A stretch of 64,000 bases of DNA from Rhynchopus euleeides (GCA_963210315.1 OY723237.1:2604001-2668000), one strand, 5' to 3'; shown: positions 41,401 to 52,381, numbered from the stretch's first letter. Made by a program: numbers and translations. The notes: generated from the sequence alone by a model not told the origin.

Positions 41401-44400
41401 CGACGCGCGGGTCCAGCGGAGCCTCGCACGGCTCCTGGGGTACGAGGATGAGTGTCTCCCCCAGGAGGCGGTGCTGCAGGCGTCGCTCCCGGTGCGGGTC
41501 GGCGGCCTCGGTGTCCGTAAGGCCGCGGACCACTGGCATGCGGCGGCGCTGGCGTCGAGTGCAGGGACTGCGGGGCTCTGCCGCAGGCTGGACCGCAACT
41601 TCGTCTGGGACGCGGAGGGCTGGCGGCGGACCGCGCTCTCGTACAACGAGATGGTGGCAGAGGGGTGGCAGGTGGACCCAGATGCACCCCCAGTCAGAGC
41701 CCCGGAGCAGCGCACCCTGTCCCTCGGCATCCTGGAGGCAGGGTACAACGCCCTGATGGAGGGTGCAGACGCTGCGACGCGCGCCAGGCTGAACTCGCAG
41801 CTGCTGAGGGGGTGTGGGGCATGGCTGACAGGGAGCCCAGGCCGCTGGGAGGCGATGCCCGCGCAAGCCTTCCAGGCGGTGCTACGGCTCCGGATGGGGC
41901 TGCCGCTGTTCGGATCGCTGGAGCGGTGTGGGTGCTGTGGGAGAGACGGGGTGCTGGATCCTCATGGGGAACACGCCGCGCTCTGCGAGAAGGGCGGGGG
42001 GGCGGTGCTGCGGCACGAGGCAGTGGCCGACGCGCTCCTGGGGATGGCCCGCAAGGTGGGACTGGGTGCGGAGCGGGAAACCGCCGGCTTGCTGCAGGAC
42101 AGGAGGCGCCCAGGGGATGTCACTCTGCGCCAAGGGTTCATGGACGGCAGGGTCACTGCGATCGACGTCGCGGTGGTGAATCCTCTGGCGCCGTCGTACG
42201 TCCAGTTGGCGGCGCGGACGGTGGGCGGGGCCGCAGCGCGTCGGCAAGCGGACAAGGTCCGCAAGTACCGGGACGACGAGGCGGTGCGAGGAGGTCGGCT
42301 GGCCTTTGAGCCCTTTGTGATCGAACTGTTTGGAGGCTGGGGGCAGCGCGCGGCCTCCATCATGAACAGGTTGGTGGCGATCGGGGCGTCCAGGCTGGGC
42401 GTGGGTAGGGTGGGGCTGGCCCAGCAAGCAGCCCGGAGCATGGGCTGGGCGTTCCAGAAGGCGGTGGGGTTGTCCCTCCTGGCGTGTGGGGAGCTGTGCT
42501 CTCAGGCAGGGGGAACACGCAGGCAGGTGTGCCTGGAGGCGACCCCGGTGATCGACCCTGCGACGTACGTGCAGTTCGGGGACCTGATGCCGGGGGTGGT
42601 GATGGAGGAGGTGCCGCCAGATGACACAGGTGGGGAAGACGAGGACGGGAGCGAGGGGGAGTTTGGACCGGACCCCGAACCGCCAGCGGAGGAGCGCGCC
42701 TTCGACGTGAAGGTGGCGCAGTGGCGGAAGAGGTGCGACCCCCGGGGGGAGAAGACCGCAGCGCAGTGTCTGCAGGAGGGGTGTGCAGCCAGTCTCCCCG
42801 CCTGGTACCAGCTGCGGCAGCTGGGGGGCACAATGCCGACGGGGCAAGCAGTCGACGGGGTTGAGGCCGTCATCAGGGGTGGTGACGCGCCGTGTTCGCT
42901 GGAGCAGGCGCGGAGGCAGGCAGTCGGGTTGGTGCTGAACGCTCCGGAGCTGCGGCCAGAAGTGGCAGATCCTGCGGAATGGAGCTGCCGGATGCGGGCG
43001 CCGACACGCTTGCCAGATGGCAGTGTGCCACAGGAGGCATGGGCGGACATGGCGGTGCTGCGGGCGCTGGCAGTGGTGCTGCGTGTGGAGATCCTCGTCC
43101 TGCGGGACTACGGGGAGCCAGTGGTGTGCAGGCCGAGGCCGGAGGCGCAGGTGCGGACACGCTTCGCTTTGTGTGCGGACGGGCGGGGTTTTGTGCGGGT
43201 CGACGTGGAGGTGGACACATCGCAGCTGCCGGCGGGGCCAGAGGCGGCCGTTGCGGAGCCGATGGAGAGGGTGTTCGCCGGCCAGGCTGGGGCGATCTGC
43301 CACATTTGCAGGGAGAAGGTGGGGCCGCAGTCTCTCCACCTCCGGTGCCGTAAGTGCATGCAGGCGGCGTGCATGGCGTGTGGTGGGGAGGACCTGCCGT
43401 GCGCTTGTCCGAGGGGGCGTTTGCGGTTGGTGCAGGCGTCGGGGCGGCCCCGCGGGTGGGCGGCGGTGGTGAAAGAGGAGGTGTGCGAGGAGGCAGGGGA
43501 GCCGGGTGCGGCCCCGAAGAAGCGACGGGCGGGTGGGGCGGGAGCGACGGCAGCACCTTCACCGGCCGCGTCACCAGACGGGTGCACACCTCCTCCATCG
43601 GGCGCGCCGCCAGTGACCCCCGCCGGGGCGGTGCGGGGCACAGCAGCCGAGCAGCGAGAGCGGGAAGCGGACCGGTGGCAGCGCGTGCAGGAGCTGTCGG
43701 CCACGGAGCCTGTGGCGGCCTTCATCGCCCAGTGGCAGAGTGCCGCCCCCGCGGATGTGTCACAGTGTTTGGAAGTCGAGGACCTGGTGGGGTCCCTCCA
43801 GGGACAGGTGCGGTGGCGGGCGGAGTACACCGTGGGCGACTGCCTGTTTGACGCGGTGGTCGGTCAGCTGCCGGCCAGTCTGATTGTGACAGCGGCCGAG
43901 GCGCGGAGGCGAGCAGTGGAGGCGGTGGTGTCGCACGCCGGGCTGCGCGCGCTGGTGGAGGGGGCGCCGGAGGCGTGGGCTCGGCTGATGGGCCGCAGCG
44001 GGGCAGGGCCGGGGCTGCAGTCGTGGGCTGACGAGCTGGTCCTCGGGGGGCTCGCGAGGGCCCTCTGCATCAACATCCTGGCGTTCAGGAAGCAGGGCCA
44101 GGGGGTCAGAGTGTGGCGCGCAGCGAGGCGGGCGGCAGGGATGGCGGCGGTGGCGTTTGTGGGTGAGTCGGGACAGGCAGACGGCACAGCGGTGGGCCAC
44201 TTTGTGCCCGTGATCCTGCCCGAGCCGCTGCAGCAGTGGGCGCTGGAGGTGGACGCGTGCCCAGTGGGGCAGGATATCCGCGTCCGGGGGTGTGAAGCTG
44301 CGCGGCTGATGAGCCTCCAGGTCGGTTGGCAGACGAGCTGCGGGGCGTGCACCACGCCGGTGAGCGTTCGCGGGTGCTGGGGATGCAGCGAGTGCGGGGT

Positions 44401-45604
44401 GGCAGTGTGCCTCACGTGCCGCGACAAGTCCCCGGCGACATACAGGTGGTGCGGTGAAGCACACCTCGACAACCCGTCTTCTTCGACATCCCACCCCCTC
44501 CCTTCACCCCATAACACCCACCCTCCGACGGCATCTCAGACTACATCATCCCAACCTACTACATCCCACCCTACATCTCAGACTACATCATCCCAACCTA
44601 CTACATCCCACCCTACATCATCCCACTCTACTTCTTCTCAACCTACTCCATCCCAACCCACTCCATCCCGGCACTCGCCGGCCCTTCCCCACTCCTCACC
44701 ATCCCCTTCGGCAGCTCCCGTGGGGGGCACCCCGTCGAGTGCGGCGGCGGCGGCGGCGGCAGCAGCGGCGACACCTCTGGGGGAAGGCTCCAACAACGGA
44801 CCCACAGCCATCCCTCGGCAGGCAGCAGCGGCAGCGACAGCGGCGGCAGCGGCAGCAGCATCGACGATGGAGCTCCCTCGAGGGGCGGACGGCGGCATCG
44901 CCTTCGACGACGAGTTGTCGGAGGGGGTGGACGGCATGAGCGACGAGGGCACGGTCACGTCAACGGGAGGCACCCAAAACACAAACACAGCCACCCAAGT
45001 GTCAGTGATCCTGATCTCAGCAGCTCGCGCGGGTATGGGGAAGTGGGCAGGGAGTCGGTCTGACGGGCCAGCAGAGGTGGACGGCAGGATGGTGTTTCCT
45101 TCGGCAGCGAAGGCGGCGGCGGAGGGAGCGAAGGAGGCGGCGTGGGTCCCTCAGACGGCAGAAGGCTGGTTCGAGCTCTTCGGCCAGCACGGGCGCTCAG
45201 AGTTGGAGGTCGAGACGGCACACGCTGTCTACAAGCAGTGGGTGGCGGATCGACGGTCGGTTGATGCCGACTTCAACTCGAGGCGGGAAGGGGCGAGTGC
45301 GGCACGGGTGGAGGAGTTCTTCGCGTGCAAGCGCGTGAACAGCCGGGTGGACAAGAGACGGACGCGTGAGCGGCACCCGGAGGAGGCGGCGCGACCGCGG
45401 GGCGGCCGTGGCGGGGGAGGGGTGGCGGACCCCCGGGACAGGAGGGGCGACGGCCAGGGTGGAGGGAGGCAGGGTCGCGACAGGTGGGCAGCCGGGAGAG
45501 GCGGCGGCAGGGGTGGCGGCGACCGTAGGGATCGTGGCGGCGGGCAGGAGAGGCAGGCTGCGGTGATCGGAGTAGGGGGCCAGGGGCCCCGTCGGCGGAG
45601 GTGA
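38405..45604 (+). CDS. element I polyprotein: OTU / C2H2 / RT / RLE / OTU-like x2 (5'-truncated, chimeric start)
   Basis: Non-LTR retrotransposon protein of 2,399 codons; the first ~38 come from the cyclase 3' flank and element sequence begins at 38521. Order: tail of an OTU-like module (VVVWVQGGDLPVVYAA); OTU module with Cys180 (SQHDCGYLAL) and a THYEKVV His region; C2H2 finger CPVDTC...HMNKH and a CxxC pair; reverse transcriptase with LKIDYTNAFNAVD, GVQQGDPLGPLLFSL and FLDDG (Asp853-854); Cys/His motif and restriction-like endonuclease (PGDV Asp1238, IDVAVVNP Asp1254). A pseudo-OTU without Cys or His (AWADMAVL) and a Cys-rich finger (C1632) follow. Then OTU with Cys1813 (VGDCLFDA) and His1932 (GHFVPV), another Cys-rich finger, and Ser/Thr/Pro and Gly/Arg tails. 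RT and endonuclease would drive target-primed insertion; the OTU modules probably act as deubiquitinases or processing proteases. Confidence 0.85.
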   Translation: MAQLRGQQIKQPGSIFLAAHAPTSLHTNHTEQCFHPGAVQAAGVRSCVPGDNLVVADGALQRWADAGECVVVWVQGGDLPVVYAAPTYRAKTREALRRYPKVVLAPSETGVACAVASEAQATRLMGKGRLVWDASGDGAACVALAPDALSGGGEGQSMRAVDAILPVGASRVPNVSQHDCGYLALGYEQEEVQSERDAIATLAASQPNLKGFFTSPEAYAEYLCAVRAERHMDHLTLHLAAREGDFQVLVVQPGQPTLLIGAVPKPRPKAPRGPGRKEGDPLRVVALASTHYEKVVASATALAELKRAAKRTTLTAQNAGEQPAEGGDGVDISGKLVEVATSKCWCPVDTCSRSLVRGGSSIQRSSLTKHMNKHVEEDGISPREMQQLLRQSGLRTCAVCSTVMALTDSKRKQAEVCRACEPKVQAEELGEPSAAQGRYEGLPEWGRIAESGVRTWEAVPRELQGEWAACFRDACREAAATQTDAAYRVLAMVPQLALRKERMGKARKAQTLRQRRLLIGRLRQGEHAQVWAAEAGKRKPGGEPARPPAGQGDPTEEHRRWQGRVQKLTAQGRTSAAVKALTPDAVAPQSDETLQQLQKKHPTGKPAQCGKVDPALCEAFTPLEVLKAVNGFPTGSAGGSLGLRPDHLKAAVAHPTARALPALTHLVNGLARGAAPDTTRAWLAGASLTALRKGDADVRPIACGESIRRLVAKLIAARHRDEAKTILLRGKQVGVGVRQGAEAATAVVANFAARSKGQDACILKIDYTNAFNAVDRTAFLKQVEEKFPGMLPWVAWCYTQPTNLQFGDKRLQSACGVQQGDPLGPLLFSLAIAPIAEEVAQLPGVQGTVWFLDDGVVMGSGYAVSRAYEHIVRRSRDMGLTVREDKCELVDIAGHSLATWEGWGLKVKEKPKGSPLEGIRWIRESNFELLGAPIGDAAWCEEYMQARVKVFVRSLDALDKLSDSQTAFVLLRECLGFARMVFFMRAIGATGATKYLDRYDARVQRSLARLLGYEDECLPQEAVLQASLPVRVGGLGVRKAADHWHAAALASSAGTAGLCRRLDRNFVWDAEGWRRTALSYNEMVAEGWQVDPDAPPVRAPEQRTLSLGILEAGYNALMEGADAATRARLNSQLLRGCGAWLTGSPGRWEAMPAQAFQAVLRLRMGLPLFGSLERCGCCGRDGVLDPHGEHAALCEKGGGAVLRHEAVADALLGMARKVGLGAERETAGLLQDRRRPGDVTLRQGFMDGRVTAIDVAVVNPLAPSYVQLAARTVGGAAARRQADKVRKYRDDEAVRGGRLAFEPFVIELFGGWGQRAASIMNRLVAIGASRLGVGRVGLAQQAARSMGWAFQKAVGLSLLACGELCSQAGGTRRQVCLEATPVIDPATYVQFGDLMPGVVMEEVPPDDTGGEDEDGSEGEFGPDPEPPAEERAFDVKVAQWRKRCDPRGEKTAAQCLQEGCAASLPAWYQLRQLGGTMPTGQAVDGVEAVIRGGDAPCSLEQARRQAVGLVLNAPELRPEVADPAEWSCRMRAPTRLPDGSVPQEAWADMAVLRALAVVLRVEILVLRDYGEPVVCRPRPEAQVRTRFALCADGRGFVRVDVEVDTSQLPAGPEAAVAEPMERVFAGQAGAICHICREKVGPQSLHLRCRKCMQAACMACGGEDLPCACPRGRLRLVQASGRPRGWAAVVKEEVCEEAGEPGAAPKKRRAGGAGATAAPSPAASPDGCTPPPSGAPPVTPAGAVRGTAAEQREREADRWQRVQELSATEPVAAFIAQWQSAAPADVSQCLEVEDLVGSLQGQVRWRAEYTVGDCLFDAVVGQLPASLIVTAAEARRRAVEAVVSHAGLRALVEGAPEAWARLMGRSGAGPGLQSWADELVLGGLARALCINILAFRKQGQGVRVWRAARRAAGMAAVAFVGESGQADGTAVGHFVPVILPEPLQQWALEVDACPVGQDIRVRGCEAARLMSLQVGWQTSCGACTTPVSVRGCWGCSECGVAVCLTCRDKSPATYRWCGEAHLDNPSSSTSHPLPSPHNTHPPTASQTTSSQPTTSHPTSQTTSSQPTTSHPTSSHSTSSQPTPSQPTPSRHSPALPHSSPSPSAAPVGGTPSSAAAAAAAAAATPLGEGSNNGPTAIPRQAAAAATAAAAAAASTMELPRGADGGIAFDDELSEGVDGMSDEGTVTSTGGTQNTNTATQVSVILISAARAGMGKWAGSRSDGPAEVDGRMVFPSAAKAAAEGAKEAAWVPQTAEGWFELFGQHGRSELEVETAHAVYKQWVADRRSVDADFNSRREGASAARVEEFFACKRVNSRVDKRRTRERHPEEAARPRGGRGGGGVADPRDRRGDGQGGGRQGRDRWAAGRGGGRGGGDRRDRGGGQERQAAVIGVGGQGPRRRR

Positions 45605-46034
45605 AGCGTTCATGCAGGGAGAGGACGGTGCACGTAGGGTGCAACCTCCTCCCCCCCCCTTCCCCCTCCTCCCCTCTTCGGTAGAGTCGTGTGTATAGTC
45701 CGTCTAGGGTGGGTGGTTGGGACCCCCGCGTCCGTTCCCCTCGCGCCTAGGCCCCCAAGCATCATCACCGATTCCAGTGTGTATAGTTTGACCTTCGAGC
45801 CGTGGGTCCGGAAAGTCCATTCGGTCCCACGGCGCCTAAACAAACAAATCTGATCGTCCCCCCCCCGCCCCTCCCCCTTAATAGAGTCTTGCACAGTGTG
45901 AATAGTCTTGCCCTTTGGGGGGGTCGGTGGTGTCCGAAAAAGTTCGCCACAAACTCGGAGTGGCACCAGCAGAACGTGTGTGAGAGCCACGGCACCACGG
46001 ACCCCTGTAAATTCGCTCCCTGATTCCACCATTC

Positions 46035-46066
<32 letters not shown>

Positions 46067-46453
46067 CTCTCATGCGCTCTCTGGGCACAATGGCCTGTGT
46101 CTCATCCCATCCACCACCAAACCTCCCAGGCACAACGAGACAAGGTCTTGACACACATCCTCACTTCCCCAGACCCCGACCGCCCTCTTCCATCCCATGA
46201 CCCAGTCCGAAGGCAAATAAGCGTGAAAGGTAATGCAGAAGGACAAGAATAGCAGTGACGGTGGATCCAGGGAGCCAAATTTCCTGGATTACTGGTGCGT
46301 TTCTGGTGCCATTCCCCTCGATTCCGCCCCTCCTCTGCAGTTCCCTCCCCCAGTTCGAGTGGTTTGGAGGGATGGCCCGCTCGGTCCCGCAAACCGCTCG
46401 ACAGGGACTGTTTCAACCCTGTTTTTTGCGCGTTCTGGGCACTGGACTTTTCT
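38521..46453 (+). mobile_element. element I, RLE-type non-LTR retrotransposon (5'-truncated; 3' end uncertain)
   Basis: The left end joins the duplication flank at CCCGGGGCAGT. Downstream of the ORF a ~430-bp C-rich 3' region is interrupted by a retroposon at 46039-46308 and then continues to 46453, where a tandem copy starts. Whether 46309-46453 is element or flank is not resolved. No poly-A or simple-repeat tail was identified. Confidence 0.65.
46039..46308 (-). mobile_element. SINE-like retroposon with poly-A and target duplication
   Basis: Inserted in reverse: the poly-T run starts at about 46037. A 10-bp duplication CCATTCCCCT flanks it (46029-46038 and 46309-46318), and the unfilled site is visible in the tandem copy at about 52036-52045. 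The same body occurs at 54122-54480 and 63311-63487. It looks 5'-truncated. No internal pol III box was recognised. Confidence 0.8.
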
Positions 46454-49400
46454 GGGCATGGCTGGCGGGGGCGAGCCTGACGGCGCTCCGCAAGGGGGAC
46501 GCGGATGTGCGGCCAATCGCGTGTGGCGAGTCGATCAGGCGCCTGGTGGCGAAGCTCATCGCGGCGAGGCATCGGGACGAGGCGAAGACGATTCTCCTTC
46601 GGGGTAAGCAGGTCGGGGTGGGTGTACGGCAGGGGGCGGAGGCGGCGACGGCGGTGGTCGCCAACTTCGCTGCGAGGAGCAAGGGCAGGACGCGTGCATC
46701 CTCAAGATCGACTACACGAACGCGTTTAACGCGGTCGATCGCACAGCCTTCCTGAAGCAGGTTGAGGAGAAGTTCCCGGGGATGTTGCCGTGGGTGGCGT
46801 GGTGCTACACGCAACCCACGAACCTGCAGTTTGGGGATAAACGCCTGCAGTCAGCATGTGGTGTGCAGCAGGGGGACCCCCTGGGGCCGCTGCTCTTCTC
46901 CCTGGCGATCGCGCCCATAGCAGAGGAGGTGGCACAACTCCCGGGTGTCCAAGGGACAGTGTGGTTCCTCGATGACGGGGTGGTGATGGGCTCAGGGTAC
47001 GCGGTGAGCCGAGCGTACGAGCACATCGTGCGGCGCAGCCGGGACATGGGGCTTACGGTCCGGGAGGACAAGTGTGAGCTGGTGGACATAGCGGGTCACT
47101 CCCTCGCGACATGGGAAGGGTGGGGCCTGAAGGTGAAGGAGAAGCCCAAGGGATCGCCACTTGAGGGCATCCGATGGATCCGGGAGAGCAACTTCGAGCT
47201 GCTCGGAGCCCCCATTGGTGACGCGGCATGGTGCGAGGAGTACATGCAGGCTCGGGTCAAGGTCTTCGTCAGGTCGCTGGACGCGCTGGACAAGCTGTCG
47301 GATTCGCAGACCGCCTTCGTCCTGCTGCGGGAGTGCCTGGGGTTTGCTCGTATGGTCTTCTTCATGCGGGCTATAGGGGCTACGGGGGCGACGAAGTATC
47401 TGGACAGGTACGACGCGCGGGTCCAGCGGAGCCTCGCACGGCTCCTGGGGTACGAGGATGAGTGTCTCCCCCAGGAGGCGGTGCTGCAGGCGTCGCTCCC
47501 GGTGCGGGTCGGCGGCCTCGGTGTCCGTAAGGCCGCGGACCACTGGCATGCGGCGGCGCTGGCGTCGAGTGCAGGGACTGCGGGGCTCTGCCGCAGGCTG
47601 GACCGCAACTTCGTCTGGGACGCGGAGGGCTGGCGGCGGACCGCGCTCTCGTACAACGAGATGGTGGCAGAGGGGTGGCAGGTGGACCCAGATGCACCCC
47701 CAGTCAGAGCCCCGGAGCAGCGCACCCTGTCCCTCGGCATCCTGGAGGCAGGGTACAACGCCCTGATGGAGGGTGCAGACGCTGCGACGCGCGCCAGGCT
47801 GAACTCGCAGCTGCTGAGGGGGTGTGGGGCATGGCTGACAGGGAGCCCAGGCCGCTGGGAGGCGATGCCCGCGCAAGCCTTCCAGGCGGTGCTACGGCTC
47901 CGGATGGGGCTGCCGCTGTTCGGATCGCTGGAGCGGTGTGGGTGCTGTGGGAGAGACGGGGTGCTGGATCCTCATGGGGAACACGCCGCGCTCTGCGAGA
48001 AGGGCGGGGGGGCGGTGCTGCGGCACGAGGCAGTGGCCGACGCGCTCCTGGGGATGGCCCGCAAGGTGGGACTGGGTGCGGAGCGGGAAACCGCCGGCTT
48101 GCTGCAGGACAGGAGGCGCCCAGGGGATGTCACTCTGCGCCAAGGGTTCATGGACGGCAGGGTCACTGCGATCGACGTCGCGGTGGTGAATCCTCTGGCG
48201 CCGTCGTACGTCCAGTTGGCGGCGCGGACGGTGGGCGGGGCCGCAGCGCGTCGGCAAGCGGACAAGGTCCGCAAGTACCGGGACGACGAGGCGGTGCGAG
48301 GAGGTCGGCTGGCCTTTGAGCCCTTTGTGATCGAACTGTTTGGAGGCTGGGGGCAGCGCGCGGCCTCCATCATGAACAGGTTGGTGGCGATCGGGGCGTC
48401 CAGGCTGGGCGTGGGTAGGGTGGGGCTGGCCCAGCAAGCAGCCCGGAGCATGGGCTGGGCGTTCCAGAAGGCGGTGGGGTTGTCCCTCCTGGCGTGTGGG
48501 GAGCTGTGCTCTCAGGCAGGGGGAACACGCAGGCAGGTGTGCCTGGAGGCGACCCCGGTGATCGACCCTGCGACGTACGTGCAGTTCGGGGACCTGATGC
48601 CGGGGGTGGTGATGGAGGAGGTGCCGCCAGATGACACAGGTGGGGAAGACGAGGACGGGAGCGAGGGGGAGTTTGGACCGGACCCCGAACCGCCAGCGGA
48701 GGAGCGCGCCTTCGACGTGAAGGTGGCGCAGTGGCGGAAGAGGTGCGACCCCCGGGGGGAGAAGACCGCAGCGCAGTGTCTGCAGGAGGGGTGTGCAGCC
48801 AGTCTCCCCGCCTGGTACCAGCTGCGGCAGCTGGGGGGCACAATGCCGACGGGGCAAGCAGTCGACGGGGTTGAGGCCGTCATCAGGGGTGGTGACGCGC
48901 CGTGTTCGCTGGAGCAGGCGCGGAGGCAGGCAGTCGGGTTGGTGCTGAACGCTCCGGAGCTGCGGCCAGAAGTGGCAGATCCTGCGGAATGGAGCTGCCG
49001 GATGCGGGCGCCGACACGCTTGCCAGATGGCAGTGTGCCACAGGAGGCATGGGCGGACATGGCGGTGCTGCGGGCGCTGGCAGTGGTGCTGCGTGTGGAG
49101 ATCCTCGTCCTGCGGGACTACGGGGAGCCAGTGGTGTGCAGGCCGAGGCCGGAGGCGCAGGTGCGGACACGCTTCGCTTTGTGTGCGGACGGGCGGGGTT
49201 TTGTGCGGGTCGACGTGGAGGTGGACACATCGCAGCTGCCGGCGGGGCCAGAGGCGGCCGTTGCGGAGCCGATGGAGAGGGTGTTCGCCGGCCAGGCTGG
49301 GGCGATCTGCCACATTTGCAGGGAGAAGGTGGGGCCGCAGTCTCTCCACCTCCGGTGCCGTAAGTGCATGCAGGCGGCGTGCATGGCGTGTGGTGGGGAG

Positions 49401-51614
49401 GACCTGCCGTGCGCTTGTCCGAGGGGGCGTTTGCGGTTGGTGCAGGCGTCGGGGCGGCCCCGCGGGTGGGCGGCGGTGGTGAAAGAGGAGGTGTGCGAGG
49501 AGGCAGGGGAGCCGGGTGCGGCCCCGAAGAAGCGACGGGCGGGTGGGGCGGGAGCGACGGCAGCACCTTCACCGGCCGCGTCACCAGACGGGTGCACACC
49601 TCCTCCATCGGGCGCGCCGCCAGTGACCCCCGCCGGGGCGGTGCGGGGCACAGCAGCCGAGCAGCGAGAGCGGGAAGCGGACCGGTGGCAGCGCGTGCAG
49701 GAGCTGTCGGCCACGGAGCCTGTGGCGGCCTTCATCGCCCAGTGGCAGAGTGCCGCCCCCGCGGATGTGTCACAGTGTTTGGAAGTCGAGGACCTGGTGG
49801 GGTCCCTCCAGGGACAGGTGCGGTGGCGGGCGGAGTACACCGTGGGCGACTGCCTGTTTGACGCGGTGGTCGGTCAGCTGCCGGCCAGTCTGATTGTGAC
49901 AGCGGCCGAGGCGCGGAGGCGAGCAGTGGAGGCGGTGGTGTCGCACGCCGGGCTGCGCGCGCTGGTGGAGGGGGCGCCGGAGGCGTGGGCTCGGCTGATG
50001 GGCCGCAGCGGGGCAGGGCCGGGGCTGCAGTCGTGGGCTGACGAGCTGGTCCTCGGGGGGCTCGCGAGGGCCCTCTGCATCAACATCCTGGCGTTCAGGA
50101 AGCAGGGCCAGGGGGTCAGAGTGTGGCGCGCAGCGAGGCGGGCGGCAGGGATGGCGGCGGTGGCGTTTGTGGGTGAGTCGGGACAGGCAGACGGCACAGC
50201 GGTGGGCCACTTTGTGCCCGTGATCCTGCCCGAGCCGCTGCAGCAGTGGGCGCTGGAGGTGGACGCGTGCCCAGTGGGGCAGGATATCCGCGTCCGGGGG
50301 TGTGAAGCTGCGCGGCTGATGAGCCTCCAGGTCGGTTGGCAGACGAGCTGCGGGGCGTGCACCACGCCGGTGAGCGTTCGCGGGTGCTGGGGATGCAGCG
50401 AGTGCGGGGTGGCAGTGTGCCTCACGTGCCGCGACAAGTCCCCGGCGACATACAGGTGGTGCGGTGAAGCACACCTCGACAACCCGTCTTCTTCGACATC
50501 CCACCCCCTCCCTTCACCCCATAACACCCACCCTCCGACGGCATCTCAGACTACATCATCCCAACCTACTACATCCCACCCTACATCTCAGACTACATCA
50601 TCCCAACCTACTACATCCCACCCTACATCATCCCACTCTACTTCTTCTCAACCTACTCCATCCCAACCCACTCCATCCCGGCACTCGCCGGCCCTTCCCC
50701 ACTCCTCACCATCCCCTTCGGCAGCTCCCGTGGGGGGCACCCCGTCGAGTGCGGCGGCGGCGGCGGCGGCAGCAGCGGCGACACCTCTGGGGGAAGGCTC
50801 CAACAACGGACCCACAGCCATCCCTCGGCAGGCAGCAGCGGCAGCGACAGCGGCGGCAGCGGCAGCAGCATCGACGATGGAGCTCCCTCGAGGGGCGGAC
50901 GGCGGCATCGCCTTCGACGACGAGTTGTCGGAGGGGGTGGACGGCATGAGCGACGAGGGCACGGTCACGTCAACGGGAGGCACCCAAAACACAAACACAG
51001 CCACCCAAGTGTCAGTGATCCTGATCTCAGCAGCTCGCGCGGGTATGGGGAAGTGGGCAGGGAGTCGGTCTGACGGGCCAGCAGAGGTGGACGGCAGGAT
51101 GGTGTTTCCTTCGGCAGCGAAGGCGGCGGCGGAGGGAGCGAAGGAGGCGGCGTGGGTCCCTCGGACGGCAGAAGGCTGGTTCGAGCTCTTCGGCCAGCAC
51201 GGGCGCTCAGAGTTGGAGGTCGAGACGGCACACGCTGTCTACAAGCAGTGGGTGGCGGATCGACGGTCGGTAGATGCCGACTTCAACTCGAGGCGGGAAG
51301 GGGCGAGTGCGGCACGGGTGGAGGAGTTCTTCGCGTGCAAGCGCGTGAACAGCCGGGTGGACAAGAGACGGACGCGTGAGCGGCACCCGGAGGAGGCGGC
51401 GCGACCGCGGGGCGGCCGTGGCGGGGGAGGGGTGGCGGACCCCCGGGACAGGAGGGGCGACGGCCAGGGTGGAGGGAGGCAGGGCCGCGACAGGTGGGCA
51501 GCCGGGAGAGGCGGCGGCAGGGGTGGCGGCGACCGTAGGGACCGTGGCGGCGGGCAGGAGAGGCAGGCTGCGGTGATCGGAGTAGGGGGCCAGGGGCCCC
51601 GTCGGCGGAGGTGA
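46454..51614 (+). pseudogene. element I polyprotein, tandem partial copy with frameshift
   Basis: Repeats 40443-45604 from the RT domain onward, starting at GGGCATGGCTGGCGGG without the N-terminal OTU and zinc fingers. One C is missing at about 46686 (AAGGGCAGGACG against AAGGGCCAGGACG), which breaks the frame just before RT motif A. From 46782 a 1,610-codon frame remains open through RT motifs B and C, the endonuclease, both C-terminal OTU-like modules and the Gly/Arg tail, with very few substitutions. Structure and junction show it arose by tandem DNA duplication, not by a fresh 5'-truncated insertion. Confidence 0.85.
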
Positions 51615-52186
51615 AGCGTTCATGCAGGGAGAGGACGGTGCACGTAGGGTGCAACCTCCTCCCCCCCCCTTCCCCCTCCTCCCCTCTTCGGTAGAGTCGT
51701 GTGTATAGTCCGTCTAGGGTGGGTGGTTGGGACCCCCGCGTCCGTTCCCCTCGCGCCTAGGCCCCCAAGCATCATCATCGATTCCAGTGTGTATAGTTTG
51801 ACCTTCGAGCCGTGGGTCCGGAAAGTCCATTCGGTCCCACGGCGCCTAAACAAACAAATCTGATCGTCCCCCCCCCCGCCCCTCCCCCTTAATAGAGTCT
51901 TGCACAGTGTGAATAGTCTTGCCCTTTGGGGGGGTCGGTGGTGTCCGAAAAAGTTCGCCACAAACTCGGAGTGGCACCAGCAGAACGTGTGTGAGAGCCA
52001 CGGCACCACGGACCCCTGTAAATTCGCTCCCTGATTCCACCATTCCCCTCGATTCCGCCCCTCCTCTGCAGTTCCCTCCCCCAGTTCGAGTGGTTTGGAG
52101 GGATGGCCCGCTCGGTCCCGCAAACCGCTCGACAGGGACTGTTTCAACCCTGTTTTTTGCGCGTTCTGGGCCCTGGACTTTTCGAA
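46454..52186 (+). repeat. tandem duplication of element I 3' part (unit 2)
   Basis: Unit 1 is 40443-46453 and unit 2 is 46454-52186. Both end in the same tail ...GCGTTCTGGGC(A/C)CTGGACTTTT, and unit 1 ends exactly where unit 2 begins. The ~278-bp length difference is accounted for by the retroposon at 46039-46308 in unit 1. Confidence 0.85.
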
Positions 52187-52381
52187 CGGTCGCCATTTGG
52201 GGAGAGACTGTAGAAGAGGTCTGGCCCTTGTTGTTCGAACTTGCCAAGTACACGGCCCTCTAGCCTCTAGCCTCTGCCACACGTGGCCAACAGCAACTGT
52301 GTCGTTGGCTTCCGCCCTGCATGTCATCTCGACAAGCAGCAGACACCCCAAGAGCAGAGGTGGAGAGTAGCAGTCCCCCGG

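Noticed and set aside
41882..43339. 485-codon minus-strand frame (also 47892-49349)
   Set aside because: Antisense shadow of the element I endonuclease/OTU region; Pro/His/Arg-rich and without motifs.
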